Shown: positions 1 through 8,623, counted from the stretch's first letter. The stretch: DNA of 64,000 bases from Betaproteobacteria bacterium (GCA_009781175.1 WQYQ01000007.1:62001-126000); one strand, 5' to 3'. A program made the numbers and translations. Notes: generated from the sequence alone by a model not told the origin.

Positions 1-734
1 GCGGCGAAGCCTACGATATGTACGCGATGACGGCCGCTCATCCGACGCTGCCGATCCCGAGCTACGCCCGCGTCACCAATCTGAACAACAACAAATCGAT
101 CGTGGTGCGCATCAACGACCGCGGTCCATTTCATTCGAACCGTTTGATCGACCTTTCCTATACCGCGGCCTACAAACTCGGCTATGTCAATAACGGAAGC
201 ACGTCCGTCGAGGTCGAAAGCATCGTGCCGGAAGGCGTGGAAGTCATTGCGCGCAACGTGCCACCGATCAAGCAACGCAGCCGTCCGGCGCGTAAACCGG
301 TAACGCCTGCTCCTGTCAAGGAGCCCGACCCCATCGCGGCGCTTGCGAGCACCGAGGTCACTGAAACCAACGCGGAAGCTCCGCCGCCAAGCGTAGCGCC
401 GGCTACGGCTACAGAGGAAAGTGGCGCGAGCACAGCAATATCGGCACAACCCAAACGTTCGACGGTCAGCACGGTGGTCGCCACGGCGGGCTCACTTGCT
501 ACGCACGCCATCTTCCTACAGCTTGGCGCCTTCAGCACAGCGGCCAATGCGGAAGGTTTCCGCAGCATGGTCCAGACCGAGCTCGCGTGGCTGTCGGACA
601 AACTCGAAGTGCTGGCCTCCAACGGTCGCTTCCGCCTCCACGCAGGCCCATTCAGCAGCGACGCGGAAGCGCGTAGCGTGGCCTCTCAAATCAGCCGCGC
701 GCTTCAGCTCAAGCCCTTCGTTGTCCTGCACTAA
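1..734 (+). CDS. rlpA: RlpA-type septal ring lytic transglycosylase with SPOR domain, 5'-truncated
   Basis: The reading frame is open from base 3 and already inside the double-psi beta-barrel: GEAYDMYAMTAAH, then SYARVTNL and VVRINDRGPF, which are hallmark RlpA motifs. A Pro/Ala/Thr-rich linker (about residues 80-155) follows, then a C-terminal SPOR domain (HAIFLQLGAF...GRFRLHAGPF) that binds denuded glycan strands at the septum. RlpA proteins are outer-membrane lipoproteins cleaving peptidoglycan lacking stem peptides; the N-terminus with signal peptide lies outside the window. The stop codon overlaps the first base of a 103-bp palindromic element. Family call is firm; enzymatic activity is inferred, since some RlpA proteins are inactive. 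Confidence 0.93.
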   Translation, partial: GEAYDMYAMTAAHPTLPIPSYARVTNLNNNKSIVVRINDRGPFHSNRLIDLSYTAAYKLGYVNNGSTSVEVESIVPEGVEVIARNVPPIKQRSRPARKPVTPAPVKEPDPIAALASTEVTETNAEAPPPSVAPATATEESGASTAISAQPKRSTVSTVVATAGSLATHAIFLQLGAFSTAANAEGFRSMVQTELAWLSDKLEVLASNGRFRLHAGPFSSDAEARSVASQISRALQLKPFVVLH

Positions 735-836
735 TTCCGTTTCTATATCGATCGATTACTTTGTCGGCTTTGCTTGCCGTGCTACAGCACTGTCTGCGCT
801 TCGCCTTCGCGTACTCGATCGATATAGGAACGGAAT
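734..836. repeat. 103-bp palindromic element at rlpA stop
   Basis: 22-bp terminal inverted repeats at 734-755 and 815-836 differ by one base; each arm contains ATCGATCGA-type sequence. The left arm begins within the rlpA stop codon. The interior (about 59 bp) has no open frame of note. It could work as a terminator between rlpA and the oppositely oriented carbonic anhydrase gene, or be a MITE. Confidence 0.6.
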
Positions 837-837
837 A

Positions 838-894
838 AGAGCCGCTAACAGAACCCTGCATGCTGCGATGCGCTGGATTTTGTTAAATCGGCTC
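838..894. repeat. Short degenerate copy of the AGAGCCGCT repeat family
   Basis: Starts with AGAGCCGCTAACAGAACCC, closely matching the left terminus of the repeat at 5757-5872, continues with the CTGCATGCTGCG core seen at 18218-18231, and ends with a degenerate inverted arm (about 875-894). It abuts the 103-bp palindrome, so the rlpA/carbonic anhydrase intergene is composed almost entirely of palindromic elements. Confidence 0.5.
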
Positions 895-905
895 GAACAG
901 CAGAT

Positions 906-1553
906 TCAACGCAGGCGTTTTTCCAAAGCAGCAAGGTGTGCCGATTCGATATCGCGCTCGCGGCTAATGCTGATGCCGAGATCGGTCACCAAGCCGTTTT
1001 CAAGGCTGTACGCCCATCCATGCACAACCAACTGCTGACCACGCGCCCAGGCGTCGCGCACGGTCGTGGTCGAACAAACGTGAGCTACCTGTTCGATCAC
1101 GTTCAGCTCACATAGCCGATTAGCGCGTTCGTTTACGTCATCGATTGCGCTCAAGCAATCCCGATAGCGATCCTTGACGTCCTGGAGATGCCGCAACCAG
1201 TTATCGACCAGCCCCAGGCGCAAACCTTCCATCGCCGCACGCACGCCGCCGCAGCCATAATGGCCGACGACGAGCACATGTTTGACACGCAGCGCGGAAA
1301 CCGCATAGTGCAAAACCGAGAGGCAATTGAGGTCGGAGTGAACAACAAGATTGCCCACGTTACGATGGACAAAAACCTCACCTGGCGCGAGATCGACCAC
1401 TTGGTTCGCGGGCACACGGCTATCCGAACAACCGATCCAGAGATAATCGGGTGCTTGTTGCTTGGCTAAACGCGAAAAAAACTCCGCATCGTCGGCAACT
1501 ATGCTATCCGCCCAATGGCGGTTTTTTTCGAGCAGGTAATCTAGGCTGGACAT
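906..1553 (-). CDS. can: Beta-class carbonic anhydrase
   Basis: Zinc enzyme interconverting CO2 and bicarbonate in the cytoplasm. Zinc ligands and the catalytic dyad are visible: Cys42-x-Asp44-x-Arg46 in CSDSR, and His98/Cys101 in GHYGCGG. The 215-residue length fits the Can subgroup. The ATG at 1553 is preferred over one seven codons upstream because the family start (MSSLDYLLEKNRHW) and a GGAG element about 9 bases upstream both support it. It is transcribed toward rlpA and is monocistronic here. Confidence 0.95.
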   Translation of the reverse strand: MSSLDYLLEKNRHWADSIVADDAEFFSRLAKQQAPDYLWIGCSDSRVPANQVVDLAPGEVFVHRNVGNLVVHSDLNCLSVLHYAVSALRVKHVLVVGHYGCGGVRAAMEGLRLGLVDNWLRHLQDVKDRYRDCLSAIDDVNERANRLCELNVIEQVAHVCSTTTVRDAWARGQQLVVHGWAYSLENGLVTDLGISISRERDIESAHLAALEKRLR

Positions 1554-1659
1554 ATATTGGGCTCCGGGCCGCATCGAGCAGCAAATCGACGATTTGCTGC
1601 GCTGCGAGGAATCGGGATTTTACCAATTCGACCATACAATCACGTGATAGGAGACAAAC

Positions 1660-1986
1660 ATGATTATCACTTTCAAATCTCGCGCTGCCGGAGACGTCAT
1701 CATGTTCGGCTTGGTTGCGCAGCGCTTGCTCGAAATCATTGGGAAAGATCCTGAAGACGCCAAGGGGATCGTCACCGTGGAGCAACTCCCTGCTGCAATT
1801 GCCACCCTGCGCTCGGCGATCACCGCCGACAAGACGCGCCACAGCGCCTCCGCCGCTCAGGAAGACGATGATGAGGATGCGCCACGCGGGATGGAAGGCG
1901 CGGTTGCACTCTGGCAACGCGCCGCGCCGCTGGTCGAGTTAATGGAATATTCGCTCAAGGAATCCCAGCCCGTTCTCTGGGAATAA
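1660..1986 (+). CDS. DUF1840 family protein
   Basis: A 108-residue cytoplasmic protein of the DUF1840 family, recognisable by the opening MIITFKSRAAGDVIMFG, the central KGIVTVEQLPAAI and the C-terminal tail APLVELMEYSLKES. The middle carries an acidic EDDDED stretch (around residue 70). The family is nearly confined to Betaproteobacteria and has no assigned function. A GGAG ribosome-binding site (ATAGGAGACAAAC) precedes the start. Divergent from the carbonic anhydrase gene, convergent with dps across a shared hairpin. Confidence 0.88.
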   Translation: MIITFKSRAAGDVIMFGLVAQRLLEIIGKDPEDAKGIVTVEQLPAAIATLRSAITADKTRHSASAAQEDDDEDAPRGMEGAVALWQRAAPLVELMEYSLKESQPVLWE

Positions 1987-1998
1987 TGTAAACAAAAC

Positions 1999-2018
1999 AG
2001 GCCCGCGAACGCGGGCCT
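1999..2018. terminator. Bidirectional terminator between DUF1840 gene and dps
   Basis: Perfect 8-bp stem AGGCCCGC/GCGGGCCT with a four-base loop, located between two convergent genes. On the minus strand it is followed by a T-rich tract (TGTTTTGTTT), which makes it a convincing dps terminator; on the plus strand only short T runs follow. Confidence 0.75.
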
Positions 2019-2040
2019 TCAATTTGCTCAGGCGCAGGTA

Positions 2041-2511
2041 TCAAGCCTCAAGCAAGCTACGCAGCATCCAGGCATTCTTTTCGTGAAGCTGCATGCGTTG
2101 CGTCAGCAAATCTGCCGTTGCCTCATCGGCAACCGCCTCGGCCGCCGGAAAGACGCTACGCGCGGTACGCACGACGGCTTCCTGGCCCGTCACAAGGTGG
2201 CGAATCATATCGGTCGCGGACAGGCCATCCTTCGGCTCTTGCAACGAAGTCAGGCTTGAGTAGGCGCGATAGGTGCCGGGCGCATCGAAACCCAGCGCGC
2301 GAATGCGCTCGGCAATCAAATCGACGGCAAGAGCAAGCTCGGTGTACTGAGTTTCGAACATCAAATGCAGCGTATTGAACATCGGCCCTTTCACGTTCCA
2401 GTGGAAGTTGTGCGTTGTCAGATAGAGCGTGTAGGTATCTGCAAGCAGGCGTGACAAGCCATCGGCAATCTTTTTTCGGTCGGCATCGGCAATACCAATA
2501 TCAATCTTCAT
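2041..2511 (-). CDS. dps: Dps family ferritin-like DNA-protection protein
   Basis: A 156-residue four-helix-bundle protein of the Dps family, which forms dodecamers, oxidises Fe(II) with peroxide and protects DNA in stress and stationary phase. The inter-subunit ferroxidase ligands appear as His37 (HNFHWNVKG), His49 (LHLMFE), and acidic residues near 53, 64 and 68. The gene is next to oxyR on the same strand with 117 bases between them, which fits peroxide control by OxyR, although no operator was identified by eye. Confidence 0.94.
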   Translation of the reverse strand: MKIDIGIADADRKKIADGLSRLLADTYTLYLTTHNFHWNVKGPMFNTLHLMFETQYTELALAVDLIAERIRALGFDAPGTYRAYSSLTSLQEPKDGLSATDMIRHLVTGQEAVVRTARSVFPAAEAVADEATADLLTQRMQLHEKNAWMLRSLLEA

Positions 2512-2628
2512 ATAGCTCTCCAGTGAATTAACAGAAACTCAACCAAAGCTACTAAACGCCACCACAGCATAACCGGACCGCTTGGGGGCAGTCCAATTGG
2601 CATTGCGTATCGGCCTGATATGCCTTGT

Positions 2629-3591
2629 CTATCCAGGAGCCGCTACCGCTTCGCGCGCGGTTTCGATACGCCGGCCAAGTAGCCGCGCCCCAGGCAGCCG
2701 ACTGTCGAAAATCGCTTCGCGCAGCGTATCGATGATGCCATTGCGGGGGTACGTCACCCGCCAGACGATTGCCACAGTGCGGAACGGTTCCGGTTCGGCA
2801 AAGTTGCGCACCTCGACAAGCGCTTGGCTGCCGATCAGAGGATCAGCCGCGGTGCTCGGCAACACCGTGATGCCAACACCGGTGGCAACCATGTGGCGAA
2901 TCGTTTCAAGAGAACTGCCTTCAAGCGTTTTCTGCAAAACCGAACTACCACCCGGCGTGCAATGCTGACAAGCTTCGAGCACCTGGTCGCGGAAACAATT
3001 GCCGGCGCCAAGCAAAAGCAAAGGCTCTTCGAGCAAACGGGAGCCGGGAATCGCATCGAACTTCGTCCAGTCATGCGCGGCGGGAAGAACGACGCGGAAA
3101 GGCTCTTCATAAACCGCTTGCGCGACAAGCCCCGGCTCTTCGAAAGGCAGCGCGAGAATGGCGACATCGATTTCGCCGCGCCTGAGCGCTTCAGTCAGGC
3201 GGGATGTGTAGTTTTCCTGGATGAACAAGGGCACGCGCGGGGCGCGTTCCCGCATCAGCGGAATCAGCGTCGGCAGCAGATAAGGCGCGATGGTATAAAT
3301 GACGCCGATGCGCAATGGCCCTGCGAGCGGGTCCTTGCCCGCTTCGGCAATTTCGCGGATCTGCTGCGCTTCGAGCAAAACCTGCTCGGCCTGTGCGACG
3401 ACACGCCGGCCGATTTCGGTTAATTTGACATCGGTCGCGCTACGCTCAAACAAAATGACACCAAGTTGTTCTTCTAGTTTTTTGACGGCAACTGATAACG
3501 TAGGTTGGCTGACATTGCACTTTTCGGCCGCGCGGCCAAAGTGATGTTCGCGTGCCAGGGCTACGATATAACGCAGGTCTGTAAGAGTCAC
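2629..3591 (-). CDS. oxyR: LysR-type hydrogen-peroxide sensor OxyR
   Basis: N-terminal winged helix (DLRYIVALAREHHFGRAAEKC) and periplasmic-binding-like effector domain. The redox pair is present in GNCFRDQVLEAC with the same nine-residue spacing as E. coli Cys199/Cys208, which is diagnostic for OxyR. The GTG at 3591 is chosen because family members begin (M/V)TLTDLRYIV and a GGAAAG lies upstream; an ATG at 3621 in frame is the alternative. Transcribed divergently from the Do-type protease gene and upstream of dps, a typical peroxide-stress neighbourhood. Confidence 0.93.
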   Translation of the reverse strand: MTLTDLRYIVALAREHHFGRAAEKCNVSQPTLSVAVKKLEEQLGVILFERSATDVKLTEIGRRVVAQAEQVLLEAQQIREIAEAGKDPLAGPLRIGVIYTIAPYLLPTLIPLMRERAPRVPLFIQENYTSRLTEALRRGEIDVAILALPFEEPGLVAQAVYEEPFRVVLPAAHDWTKFDAIPGSRLLEEPLLLLGAGNCFRDQVLEACQHCTPGGSSVLQKTLEGSSLETIRHMVATGVGITVLPSTAADPLIGSQALVEVRNFAEPEPFRTVAIVWRVTYPRNGIIDTLREAIFDSRLPGARLLGRRIETAREAVAAPG

Positions 3592-3747
3592 GGTCGTTAC
3601 GCTTTCCGGAAGAACGGCCATTGTAGCTTGTGCTACTGAAGCCACCGTTTACCACCCTTACTTTGTAAAAACGCGTAAGGTCTTGGAACAAGGCGCCCCG
3701 ATGTGCGTCTGCTTATCCGATGTCTTTGATTATTATGGAGAAAATTA

Positions 3748-5232
3748 ATGAAGATAACGCTAAGCCGTTCGCTCGTGGTTGCGGGCGTTGCCGCAGTGGC
3801 GTTCACCGGCTGCCTTAAGGAAGGCTCCGGCGTTTCAACCTCGCATGCCAGTTCGGCCCCCGCGGCGAGCGTGGCGGCCACCGTGGTCGCCCCCCCGTCC
3901 GCGCGGCCGGCGCTGCCGGATTTCAGCGCTTTGGTCGAAGCCGTCGGTCCCGCGGTCGTCAATATCAGCGTGACCAGCGTGCAAAAGGCTGTCGGCGAAA
4001 GCCCGTTCGCCGATGATCCGTTTTACGATTTTCTGCGCCGCTTCGGCATTCCGGCGCCCGGTATGCCCGGGGGCGGGGGTGGAGGCGGTAACGCACAACC
4101 GCGGATCACCCAAGGGATCGGCTCCGGTTTCATCATCAGCCCGGACGGTTATGTGCTGACGAACGCGCACGTGGTGGCCGACGCGAGTGAAGTGACGGTC
4201 AGACTGACGGACAAGCGTGAGTTCAAAGCCAAGGTGGTCGGCGTGGATCGCCGCACCGATGTGGCTTTGATCAAGATCGACGCGAAAGATCTGCCCAACG
4301 TGAAGATGGGCGACGCCGAACGTGCCAAAGTCGGCGAATGGGTGGTTGCCGTCGGCTCGCCCTTCGGCTTCGAAAACACCGTGACAGCGGGCATCATCTC
4401 AGCCAAATCGCGCCGTCTGCCGGACGAAACCTATGTGCCATTCATTCAAACCGATGTGGCGATCAACCCCGGCAACTCGGGCGGCCCGCTGTTCAACCTG
4501 AACGGCGAAGTCATCGGCATCAACTCGCAGATTTTCTCGCGTTCGGGCGGTTTCCAGGGAATCTCCTTCGCCATCCCGATCGACGTGGCGATCAAAGTGA
4601 AGGATCAGCTACAGCAGCACGGCAAAGTTTCACGCGGCCGGCTCGGCGTGCAGATCCAGGGCATGGACGATGATCTGGCGCAGACCTTCGGTCTCGACAA
4701 AGCTAAAGGCGCGCTTGTCGCGAGTCTCGAACCGTCCAATGGCCCGGCCGCCAAAGCCGGAATCGAAGCGGGCGATGTAATTTTGTCGGTTGATGGTCAA
4801 GCGGTGGGTGAATCCGCCGATTTGCCGCGCCTGATCGGCGAGCATCGCCCGGGCGACAAAGTGAAACTCGAGATCTGGCGGAACAGAGCCACACGCGAAA
4901 TCACCGTCACGCTCGATGAAATGCCGGGCGAAAAGGGTGTCGCACAAGCGATCGACAGCAAACCCGGTGGCAAACTCGGTGTCAGCGTGCGTGAGCTGAC
5001 CGCGCAGGAAGCCAGCCAACTCAATGTGCCGGGCGGACTGGTGATCGAGAACGTGGCTGGCGCCGCGGCGCAAGCGGGCTTGCAGGCAGGTGATGTGATC
5101 CTGGCGGTCAACAACCACCGTGTCGGCAACATTGCCGAAATGAAGCAAAGGATCGACAGCGCGGGCGAGCGTTTCTCGCTGCTGATTCAGCGTGGGCAAA
5201 ACCGTCTGTTCGTGCCAATCAGACTGAAATAA
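3748..5232 (+). CDS. Do-type (DegP/DegQ/MucD-like) periplasmic serine endoprotease
   Basis: A 494-residue HtrA protease. The triad is His141 (NAHVV), Asp171 (RRTDVALIKID) and Ser244 (GNSGGPL). Two PDZ domains follow, about residues 295-385 and 405-490. A hydrophobic N-terminus ends in AFTGC (Cys22), compatible with a lipobox, so the protein may be outer-membrane anchored rather than soluble. A Gly-rich run (residues 108-114) sits in the regulatory LA loop. Role: degradation or chaperoning of misfolded envelope proteins. The downstream hairpin suggests a monocistronic unit. Confidence 0.93.
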   Translation: MKITLSRSLVVAGVAAVAFTGCLKEGSGVSTSHASSAPAASVAATVVAPPSARPALPDFSALVEAVGPAVVNISVTSVQKAVGESPFADDPFYDFLRRFGIPAPGMPGGGGGGGNAQPRITQGIGSGFIISPDGYVLTNAHVVADASEVTVRLTDKREFKAKVVGVDRRTDVALIKIDAKDLPNVKMGDAERAKVGEWVVAVGSPFGFENTVTAGIISAKSRRLPDETYVPFIQTDVAINPGNSGGPLFNLNGEVIGINSQIFSRSGGFQGISFAIPIDVAIKVKDQLQQHGKVSRGRLGVQIQGMDDDLAQTFGLDKAKGALVASLEPSNGPAAKAGIEAGDVILSVDGQAVGESADLPRLIGEHRPGDKVKLEIWRNRATREITVTLDEMPGEKGVAQAIDSKPGGKLGVSVRELTAQEASQLNVPGGLVIENVAGAAAQAGLQAGDVILAVNNHRVGNIAEMKQRIDSAGERFSLLIQRGQNRLFVPIRLK

Positions 5233-5250
5233 TCGCTTTATCAAGCAACC

Positions 5251-5282
5251 AACGGCGTGTCTATCCGGCACGCCGTTTTTTT
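5251..5282 (+). terminator. Rho-independent terminator after Do-type protease
   Basis: Stem AACGGCGTG (5251-5259) with CACGCCGTT (5269-5277), a 9-base loop, and a run of T residues to 5282. Confidence 0.85.
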
Positions 5283-5375
5283 GTATGGGCCCCCAAATCA
5301 ACTGGGCTTTGCGCTGGTTGGAGCTTAATGTGTCAAACTCAAAGCCCAATATCCGGTGCAGCGTAAAGGCAAGCG

Positions 5376-5729
5376 ATGATCCGCAGAGCAGGTTTGTACG
5401 CGATTTATAGCGTGGTCCTCACGCTCAGCAGCACTTTAAGCGCGGCGGCACCGTTGAAAGTGCTTGGCTTCGACGATATGTCCTGCCAAGCCTGGGCACA
5501 ATCGAAAGACGACACCGAAATCCGCGCGCGCTATATCGCCTGGGTGCGAGGCTTTTTGAGCGGGCACAATTACGCGCGTCCGGCGCAACAGGTGTCCGAA
5601 ATATCAAACGGCACCGTCGAAATGTTTGTCACCCGTTATTGCAACGAAAAGCCGCGCGATACATTCAGCGCTGCCGCGCAGCGGATGAGCGACCAATATT
5701 CCGGCCGCAACACGCCGATTACCAAATAA
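5376..5729 (+). CDS. Small secreted protein, HdeA/Rap1a-like pattern, unknown function
   Basis: A 117-residue protein with an N-terminal signal peptide (hydrophobic stretch ending about ALSAAA, residues 20-25) and two cysteines, Cys37 in DDMSCQAW and Cys89 in TRYCNEKP, placed to form one disulfide in the periplasm. The pattern cysteine-W...WVRGFLSGHNY...YC resembles small periplasmic HdeA-type and Rap1a/Tai immunity-type proteins, but I cannot assign a family securely. It stands alone between a terminator and a MITE-like repeat. Confidence 0.6.
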   Translation: MIRRAGLYAIYSVVLTLSSTLSAAAPLKVLGFDDMSCQAWAQSKDDTEIRARYIAWVRGFLSGHNYARPAQQVSEISNGTVEMFVTRYCNEKPRDTFSAAAQRMSDQYSGRNTPITK

Positions 5730-5756
5730 GCACGTCATCGCCGCAATCCCGGCATT

Positions 5757-5872
5757 AGAGCCGCTCACAAACCCCAGCGCAGCGGTGCAGGCAAGGCGCG
5801 CGAAACGCAGACAGTACAAACACGTACGGCAAGTGGGCACAACGCAGCATGCAGGGGTTTGTGAGCGGCTCT
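5757..5872. repeat. 116-bp MITE-like element with 19-bp perfect terminal inverted repeats
   Basis: AGAGCCGCTCACAAACCCC at 5757-5775 is exactly inverted at 5854-5872. The interior has no coding capacity of note. Related shorter copies lie at 838-894 and 18202-18280. The element sits between the stop of the small secreted protein and the stop of pssA, where it may also terminate transcription. Confidence 0.8.
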
Positions 5873-6495
5873 TAAAGCTTCGGAATCCGAATGCGGCTAA
5901 TCATCAACGAGCCCGAAACGGCAAACATCAATACCAGCGGATGCAGACGGAAACCGCCCAGCCACAAGACACCGCCCCACAGCTCATCGCCAATCGCTCC
6001 ATAATGAGCCGCGCTCGCCAGAACAAGCACCAGAACAAGCGAAGTCGGGATCGGCGTACCTTCGAAATAGGCCACCTTGCCGGCTGAATCGGACAATTGC
6101 TCAGCCGTAATGTTGTAGCGCGCGAGGCGCGAAACGCCGCAGGCGACGAAGAAAACCAGCACGATGCGGTCGTAAAGCCCTTGCATGCCACAGGCGTAGG
6201 CAATCGCCGCTGGCGCAACGCCGAAGGAAATCAGATCGGCGAGCGAATCAAGCTCGCGCCCCATTGCCGAGCTTTTTTGACGCCAGCGCGCAATCCGGCC
6301 ATCGAGCACATCGAATACCAGCGCCAACGGAATCAACCCGCACGCGAAGTACAGATGCAGCGTTTCCTGCCATTGCAGGTAAGACATCGCAGCAAACAGA
6401 GCGCCGACGCCGCAAAAGGCGTTGGCGAGCGTAAACCAATCCGCAAGGTGAAACTCACGGATCATCGCGAACGGCTTGTAGCGCGGCACGCTCAT
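5872..6495 (-). CDS. pssA: CDP-diacylglycerol--serine O-phosphatidyltransferase
   Basis: A 207-residue integral membrane CDP-alcohol phosphotransferase making phosphatidylserine from CDP-diacylglycerol and serine. The complete signature DG-x2-AR-x8-G-x3-D-x3-D is present (Asp65, Gly66, Ala69, Arg70, Gly79, Asp83, Asp87). Several hydrophobic segments follow. The start at 6495 is supported by GGAGG seven bases upstream; the open frame continues further upstream only as an antisense-like extension into psd. It lies 16 bases downstream of psd, forming a phosphatidylethanolamine-synthesis operon. The last base coincides with the end of the MITE-like repeat. Confidence 0.94.
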   Translation of the reverse strand: MSVPRYKPFAMIREFHLADWFTLANAFCGVGALFAAMSYLQWQETLHLYFACGLIPLALVFDVLDGRIARWRQKSSAMGRELDSLADLISFGVAPAAIAYACGMQGLYDRIVLVFFVACGVSRLARYNITAEQLSDSAGKVAYFEGTPIPTSLVLVLVLASAAHYGAIGDELWGGVLWLGGFRLHPLVLMFAVSGSLMISRIRIPKL

Positions 6496-6511
6496 CGAGA
6501 TACCTCCGCGT

Positions 6512-7360
6512 TCATGACTGTAAATCCGCCATGGCTTCACCCATGCGAACCGCTCTTCCCAGCGCCCACTGCGGACTGAATCGCAGCGGACCTGGTGGAA
6601 ATAGCATGACGACCGTGGAGCCGAGCAGAAAACGTCCCATTTCAACACCACGCGCCAGCACGATTTCCTGATCCTGATAACGCCATTCGCGCGGCCTTCC
6701 CGGACGCGGCGGGTTGACCACGCCGTGCCAAACCGTCGCCATGCTGCCGACGATCGTTGCTCCGACCAGCGCCAGCACGAACGGCCCTGTAGCGGACTCG
6801 AACACACACACCACACGCTCGTTGCGAGCGAACAGCCCCGGCACGCCGCGCGCGGTGGCCGGGTTCACGGAGAACAATTCACCCGGCACATGAATCATGC
6901 GCACAAGACGACCGCGCGTTGGCATATGGATTCGATGGTAATCGCACGGCGAGAGGTAAAGCGTCGCGAAGTGGCCATTCTCGAAGCGCGCCGCCAATTC
7001 GGCATCGCCGCCGACGAGCGCACTTGTCGTATAGCGGTGGCCCTTGGCCTGGAAAATTTGATCGCGCTCGATCGGCCCAAACTGGCTGATCGCGCCATCC
7101 ACCGGGCAAAGCAGATCCGCTGCGGCAAGCGGACGCGCACCGGGCTTCAGCTCACGTGTGAAGAAATCATTGAAACTCGGATAAGCGGAAATATCCGGCT
7201 GCGCGGCTTCGCTCATGTCAACACCGTAGCGCGTGATGAAACGGCGGATGAGCGCCTGTGTCAAAGAACCCGCGCGCGCGGCGGCCACATGACCAGCCAA
7301 TACGGTCAACGCGCGCTTGGGCAGAATATGTTGAAAAAAAACGAAAAGTCGCTCGCTCAC
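6512..7360 (-). CDS. psd: Phosphatidylserine decarboxylase
   Basis: A pyruvoyl-dependent enzyme converting phosphatidylserine to phosphatidylethanolamine at the inner membrane. The self-cleavage motif LGST is present near the C-terminus (RFLLGSTVVMLF), with DFFTREL, CPVDG and the SPCDYHRIHMP motif upstream. A GTG at 7360 (VSERLFVFFQ) is the best start by family alignment, giving 282 residues; an in-frame TTG at 7429 would add 23 residues. The gene precedes pssA on the same strand, so the two successive pathway enzymes are co-transcribed. Confidence 0.93.
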   Translation of the reverse strand: MSERLFVFFQHILPKRALTVLAGHVAAARAGSLTQALIRRFITRYGVDMSEAAQPDISAYPSFNDFFTRELKPGARPLAAADLLCPVDGAISQFGPIERDQIFQAKGHRYTTSALVGGDAELAARFENGHFATLYLSPCDYHRIHMPTRGRLVRMIHVPGELFSVNPATARGVPGLFARNERVVCVFESATGPFVLALVGATIVGSMATVWHGVVNPPRPGRPREWRYQDQEIVLARGVEMGRFLLGSTVVMLFPPGPLRFSPQWALGRAVRMGEAMADLQS

Positions 7361-7429
7361 AAAAAAGCCTGCATAAAAATCCCACTCTAAGCGCTGCCTA
7401 AAAAGCCCAATACAGCGTACCCCTTTCAA

Positions 7430-7888
7430 GGGTTTTGGGTATCGATTGTAGTGTGTCGTGCCTTATCGCACGCGCCTCAGGCTAGGCATGCCATAACATC
7501 GGACGAAAATTGGAGAAAAGCTATCGGTGTTTACTGCGGCCAAGCACAAGCTCTCAAAACAGTTTTGTAACCTGTTTTGCCCGGTAGTGCATGCCTCAAT
7601 CGCAAGCAAACCAGCTTACACAGAACGCAGTGCAAACATGAAAATAATCAAAACCAATTAAATCGACAAATAAACTCTAATTCAAATTGACTGGATAGAC
7701 CGCATTGTCGACTTTATTTACAAATCAACATTCATGCAATCGTCATGTTCTTGATAATCAAAGAGATTAGAAGACTTTTTGAGAGTGGACCAGCTTTTGC
7801 TAGAAAATCGTGAGTGCCGCATCGAGCCAATACGCGGCCAAAGCAGCATTGCAAGCACATTCGTATACCAAAAACAGGAGTGTTTCTG
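7430..7888. other. AT-rich intergenic region upstream of PEP-CTERM gene
   Basis: About 460 bases between divergently transcribed psd and the PEP-CTERM gene. The stretch 7600-7760 is clearly more AT-rich than the rest of the window. I see no convincing gene or RNA in it. It must contain the promoters for both flanking genes, but no -24/-12 or -35/-10 pair stands out by eye. Confidence 0.4.
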
Positions 7889-8623
7889 ATGAAATTTTTG
7901 AAAACGGCCATGGCCTTGACCGCATTCGCCGCGGCCTGCGGAACCGCACAGGCCGATGTGGTCTGGGATCTGAGCCTTACCGATGTCAGCTTTGCGCCGG
8001 TAAGCGGAGCATGTACTACTTCGCCGGATGGTGCGACGCTTTCGTGCGGATCTGCTCCAAAGTTCAACGTCAGCGGCGGCGGGAGTGCGACGCTTGATTT
8101 CACCAGCCAAGAAGTGATTGGCTCCGATCTGTTTGCCAACCTTATCGTCACTCCACCGTCAAATGGCGGTTGGAGCGCTACGTTCAGCACGGACATGATC
8201 TTCACCTTCATGTTGTCGTCGGGGGGTGATTCCCAAGAGGTCTCGATTCCTGTCGCCCTCACTACGAGCTCTTGCAATGGATCAAACAAGGGTTGCCTCA
8301 CCATGCAGCAAGGTACTGGCTCCTTCGTGTTCGAGGATGGAGACGGCAACAGCTATAACATGGATCTCGACCTCCTGTTCTCGTTCTCGGGCCCGGGCGC
8401 GGCGAGCATGTTTACTTGCAATGCTGATTCTTGCCAGGTGGGCATAGGCAACAATCTGGGCACTGCTCCTTTTACAATCGGAATGTCGTTCTCTCCCGTG
8501 AACATCGCTGAGGCTCCCGTCGAGCCTAGTGGTTCGGATGTTCCCGAACCCGCTTCGCTCGCGCTACTCGGCGCAGCGTTAGGCGTGATGGGCTTCCTGC
8601 GCCGCCGTAACACCCGCGCATAA
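7889..8623 (+). CDS. PEP-CTERM sorting-domain protein
   Basis: A 244-residue exported protein: signal peptide (MKFLKTAMALTAFAAACGTAQA), a Ser/Gly/Thr-rich beta-type body with six cysteines, and the C-terminal sorting signal VPEPASLALLGAALGVMGF followed by RRR. In the exosortase/PEP-CTERM system such proteins are cleaved and sorted at the envelope, often in exopolysaccharide-producing biofilm bacteria. The start is fixed by AGGAG eight bases upstream (7876-7880). No exosortase (EpsH) gene is in this window, so the processing machinery must be elsewhere. The body is not recognised. Confidence 0.9.
   Translation: MKFLKTAMALTAFAAACGTAQADVVWDLSLTDVSFAPVSGACTTSPDGATLSCGSAPKFNVSGGGSATLDFTSQEVIGSDLFANLIVTPPSNGGWSATFSTDMIFTFMLSSGGDSQEVSIPVALTTSSCNGSNKGCLTMQQGTGSFVFEDGDGNSYNMDLDLLFSFSGPGAASMFTCNADSCQVGIGNNLGTAPFTIGMSFSPVNIAEAPVEPSGSDVPEPASLALLGAALGVMGFLRRRNTRA

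Noticed and set aside
5934-6087. Possible small gene antisense to pssA
   Set aside because: Entirely antisense to pssA with no supporting start signal.
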